Of a stretch of 6,830 bases of DNA, positions 5,192 to 6,830 are shown one piece after another. Each line of letters begins with the position of its first letter. The first letter of the stretch is position 1. Source of the DNA: Anaerolineales bacterium UBA6663 (GTDB lineage: Bacteria; Chloroflexota; Anaerolineae; Anaerolineales; UBA6663); contig DKKP01000258.1 in NCBI GenBank assembly GCA_002455335.1, forward strand, positions 1 to 6,830, read 5' to 3'. Under the pieces are notes generated by a model, which did no database searches, was not told the origin of the DNA, and saw nothing but the letters and a program-made list of their open reading frames with translations. The position numbers and the translations under genes are program-made.

Positions 5192-6830
5192 TCAGCGCTC
5201 GGCCATTGCGCCCACGACGGCCGCATACGCGTCGACCAGCCCAGCGCCGATCGCCCATTCGGGGTTCTGGCTCACATCGCAGTCTTCGGCGACGAGCCTC
5301 CCGGTGAATGGCCGCGTTGTCTCGCGCAGGATCCGCTCCGTAGTCTCGATATCGCCAATCAACTCGGGATTGGCTGACCACATCAGCGCCACCACGCCGA
5401 CCACATGCGGCCCGGCCATCGAGGTCCCCGACATGCGGCCATAGTTGCCGTCGGGCATCGCCGAGAGGATGTCGACGCCGGGTGCGGCGATGTCGGGCTT
5501 GCTCAGCCCGTCGGCGCCGGGCACCGGGCCGCGACTGCTGAAGTCGGCAAGATCGCCGATCGAGTCGGTCGCGCCAACCGAGAACACGGCGTCGTAATTG
5601 GCGATCGGGTCCATGATCGTGCTGCAGCGCGGACCGTCGTTCCCGGCCGAGGCCACCATGAAGATCCCGGCCACGCGCAGCGCCTCGGCCGCCGGCTCGA
5701 GCACATCGGGGCGGCAACCCTCGATCGGCGGGCAGCCCCACGAGTTGTTGAGCACGTGGGCGCCACGCGCCGGATCGCCGTCGGCGAAGGCATCGCCGGC
5801 CTGAGGGTAGGGCGCCAGCATGAACTGCATGCAGTCCAGATACAGCGCCGGGTTGCCGAGGTTGCGCGCCAGGTTGCGGCAGCCGTACCATTCGGCGCCT
5901 GGGGCCACGCCGATGCCGCCGGCGCCCAGGATCGAGCCGAGCGTATGCGTGCCGTGCCCGCCTGTGTCGACCGGCGCGCGTGACCCCTCCCAGGGATCGA
6001 GCCAGTTGTAGTCGTCGCCCGTCTCCCGTCCACGATACTGTGCGGCCAGGGCGGGGTGCTGGCCCGCGACGCCCGAGTCGGATTGGCCAACGACGACGCC
6101 CGCGCCTGTGACACCAAGCTCCTCCCAGACGCGATCGGCGCCGATACTTGTGATGTTCCACTCTGGCGCCGCAGGCCCCGGCTCCGAGCCGGCGGCAACG
6201 CCAGCGCTGTTCACGGCCGGCCGCAACCGCTGGCTGGGCATCACAGCGGCGACGTCGGGGCGCAGGCTCAGGACAAGCCCGAGCAAGGGCCCGCCATCCA
6301 CCTCGAGCGCGTTGACGAGGTAGTACGGCGTGTAGTCGACCCGGAACCCATTCAGCAGTCGGCGCAGATCGGCCTGCGTGCTCTCCGCGTGCTGCGTCAG
6401 CGCGCCGTAGACGGCGGCGGCCCTGGCCTTTTGTTCAAGCCCTTGATCAATCGCCGTCAGGTCGGCCTGTTGGCGCATGACCACGAAGAGCCGGTCGCCG
6501 TAGAACCCGGGGCGTCCGACCCCGACGTACAGGCCCAGCGCGACAAGCAACCCGACCAACCCAAGCGGCGCCGCGAAGCGAGCGCGCTCGGTCCAGTTCA
6601 GACGCGCGTCGTCGAGCGCGACTCCGACGACCCCAAGCCCAAACGCGATGCCCGCGCTTCCAAGGCTGGCGCTTGTGGCCCACAGCCCGACCGCTTCCTC
6701 TACCAGAAAAAGCGTCTGTTCCTCCGGATCGAACGTGCTCAGCGCGGCCGCGATCACGGCGGCCAGCACGAGCGCCACCGCCGGGCGCGCATCCCGGCCG
6801 CACGCGCGAGCCGGGCCGTCGATCACGGCG
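5192..6830 (-). CDS. Membrane-anchored subtilisin-family (S8) serine protease, bacillopeptidase F-like (5' end possibly cut by window)
   Basis: At least 544 residues from the GTG at 6826. The frame is still open at the edge, so the true start may lie outside. Numbering is from that GTG. Three hydrophobic segments lie at about 15-31, 52-71 and 84-103. An I9-like inhibitor/propeptide region follows at about 118-200 (QADLTAIDQGLEQKARAAAV starts near 120). The S8 catalytic domain is 222-541: D250 (QSDSGV), H291 (GGHGTH), oxyanion N396 (ASAGND) and S469 (SGTSMAGPH). The set is complete, so it should be active. C316, C332, C365, C371, C401 and C516 in the catalytic domain could form disulfides, which fits an extracytoplasmic location. 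The block WYGCRNLARNLGNP (313-326) and NNSWGCPP (360-367) resemble bacillopeptidase F-like subtilisins. The protein stops just after AGLVDAY (528-534), so there is no C-terminal sorting or binding domain. Topology is inferred from hydrophobicity. Confidence 0.92.
   Translation of the reverse strand, partial: AVIDGPARACGRDARPAVALVLAAVIAAALSTFDPEEQTLFLVEEAVGLWATSASLGSAGIAFGLGVVGVALDDARLNWTERARFAAPLGLVGLLVALGLYVGVGRPGFYGDRLFVVMRQQADLTAIDQGLEQKARAAAVYGALTQHAESTQADLRRLLNGFRVDYTPYYLVNALEVDGGPLLGLVLSLRPDVAAVMPSQRLRPAVNSAGVAAGSEPGPAAPEWNITSIGADRVWEELGVTGAGVVVGQSDSGVAGQHPALAAQYRGRETGDDYNWLDPWEGSRAPVDTGGHGTHTLGSILGAGGIGVAPGAEWYGCRNLARNLGNPALYLDCMQFMLAPYPQAGDAFADGDPARGAHVLNNSWGCPPIEGCRPDVLEPAAEALRVAGIFMVASAGNDGPRCSTIMDPIANYDAVFSVGATDSIGDLADFSSRGPVPGADGLSKPDIAAPGVDILSAMPDGNYGRMSGTSMAGPHVVGVVALMWSANPELIGDIETTERILRETTRPFTGRLVAEDCDVSQNPEWAIGAGLVDAYAAVVGAMAER

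Noticed and set aside
5004..6161. 385-codon Arg-rich open frame on the - strand
   Set aside because: It is another frame of the protease gene and the HAD gene end. Its very high Arg and Gly content marks a shadow of GC-rich coding DNA.

Overview
The window is GC-rich chromosomal DNA from a bacterium. It is densely packed with ordinary-looking genes on alternating strands. The gene set, a DUF2270 membrane protein, a bacillopeptidase F-like subtilisin and a stand-alone RarA C-terminal-like protein, fits a member of the Chloroflexota best. That placement is an inference from remembered family distributions, not from a marker gene. There is no rRNA, tRNA, CRISPR array, insertion sequence or phage gene.

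Left part (1-1489, + strand): the 3' end of a CCA-adding enzyme/poly(A) polymerase-type nucleotidyltransferase overlaps by 4 bp (ATGA) a GNAT acetyltransferase. That gene is followed after 3 bp by a class I SAM-dependent methyltransferase. The three are almost certainly one transcription unit. A long GC-rich hairpin (1515-1561) separates it from the convergent next gene.

Middle (1616-3619): a zinc-dependent, NAD-type alcohol dehydrogenase on the - strand is divergent from a small + strand protein that corresponds to the helical C-terminal region of RarA/MgsA without its ATPase part. They share a 321-bp intergenic region with several inverted repeats. The dehydrogenase has an extra C-terminal tail: a short Ala/Pro/Glu linker, then an amphipathic helix that looks like the encapsulation peptides of bacterial microcompartment cargo enzymes. 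This is the most interesting feature here, although no shell-protein gene lies in the window.

Right part (3702-6830): a DUF2270 membrane protein (-) and a HAD hydrolase (+) are divergent with only 51 bp between start codons. A promoter-like pair sits so close to the HAD start that its mRNA may be leaderless. The HAD gene runs tail-to-tail, with a 2-bp gap, into a subtilisin-family protease (-) that has three predicted N-terminal membrane segments, an I9-like propeptide and an intact catalytic set. It runs off the right edge.

Apart from the operon at the left, the genes look like independent units. I do not see a multi-gene novel system. The two best leads are the dehydrogenase tail and the ATPase-less RarA-like protein.
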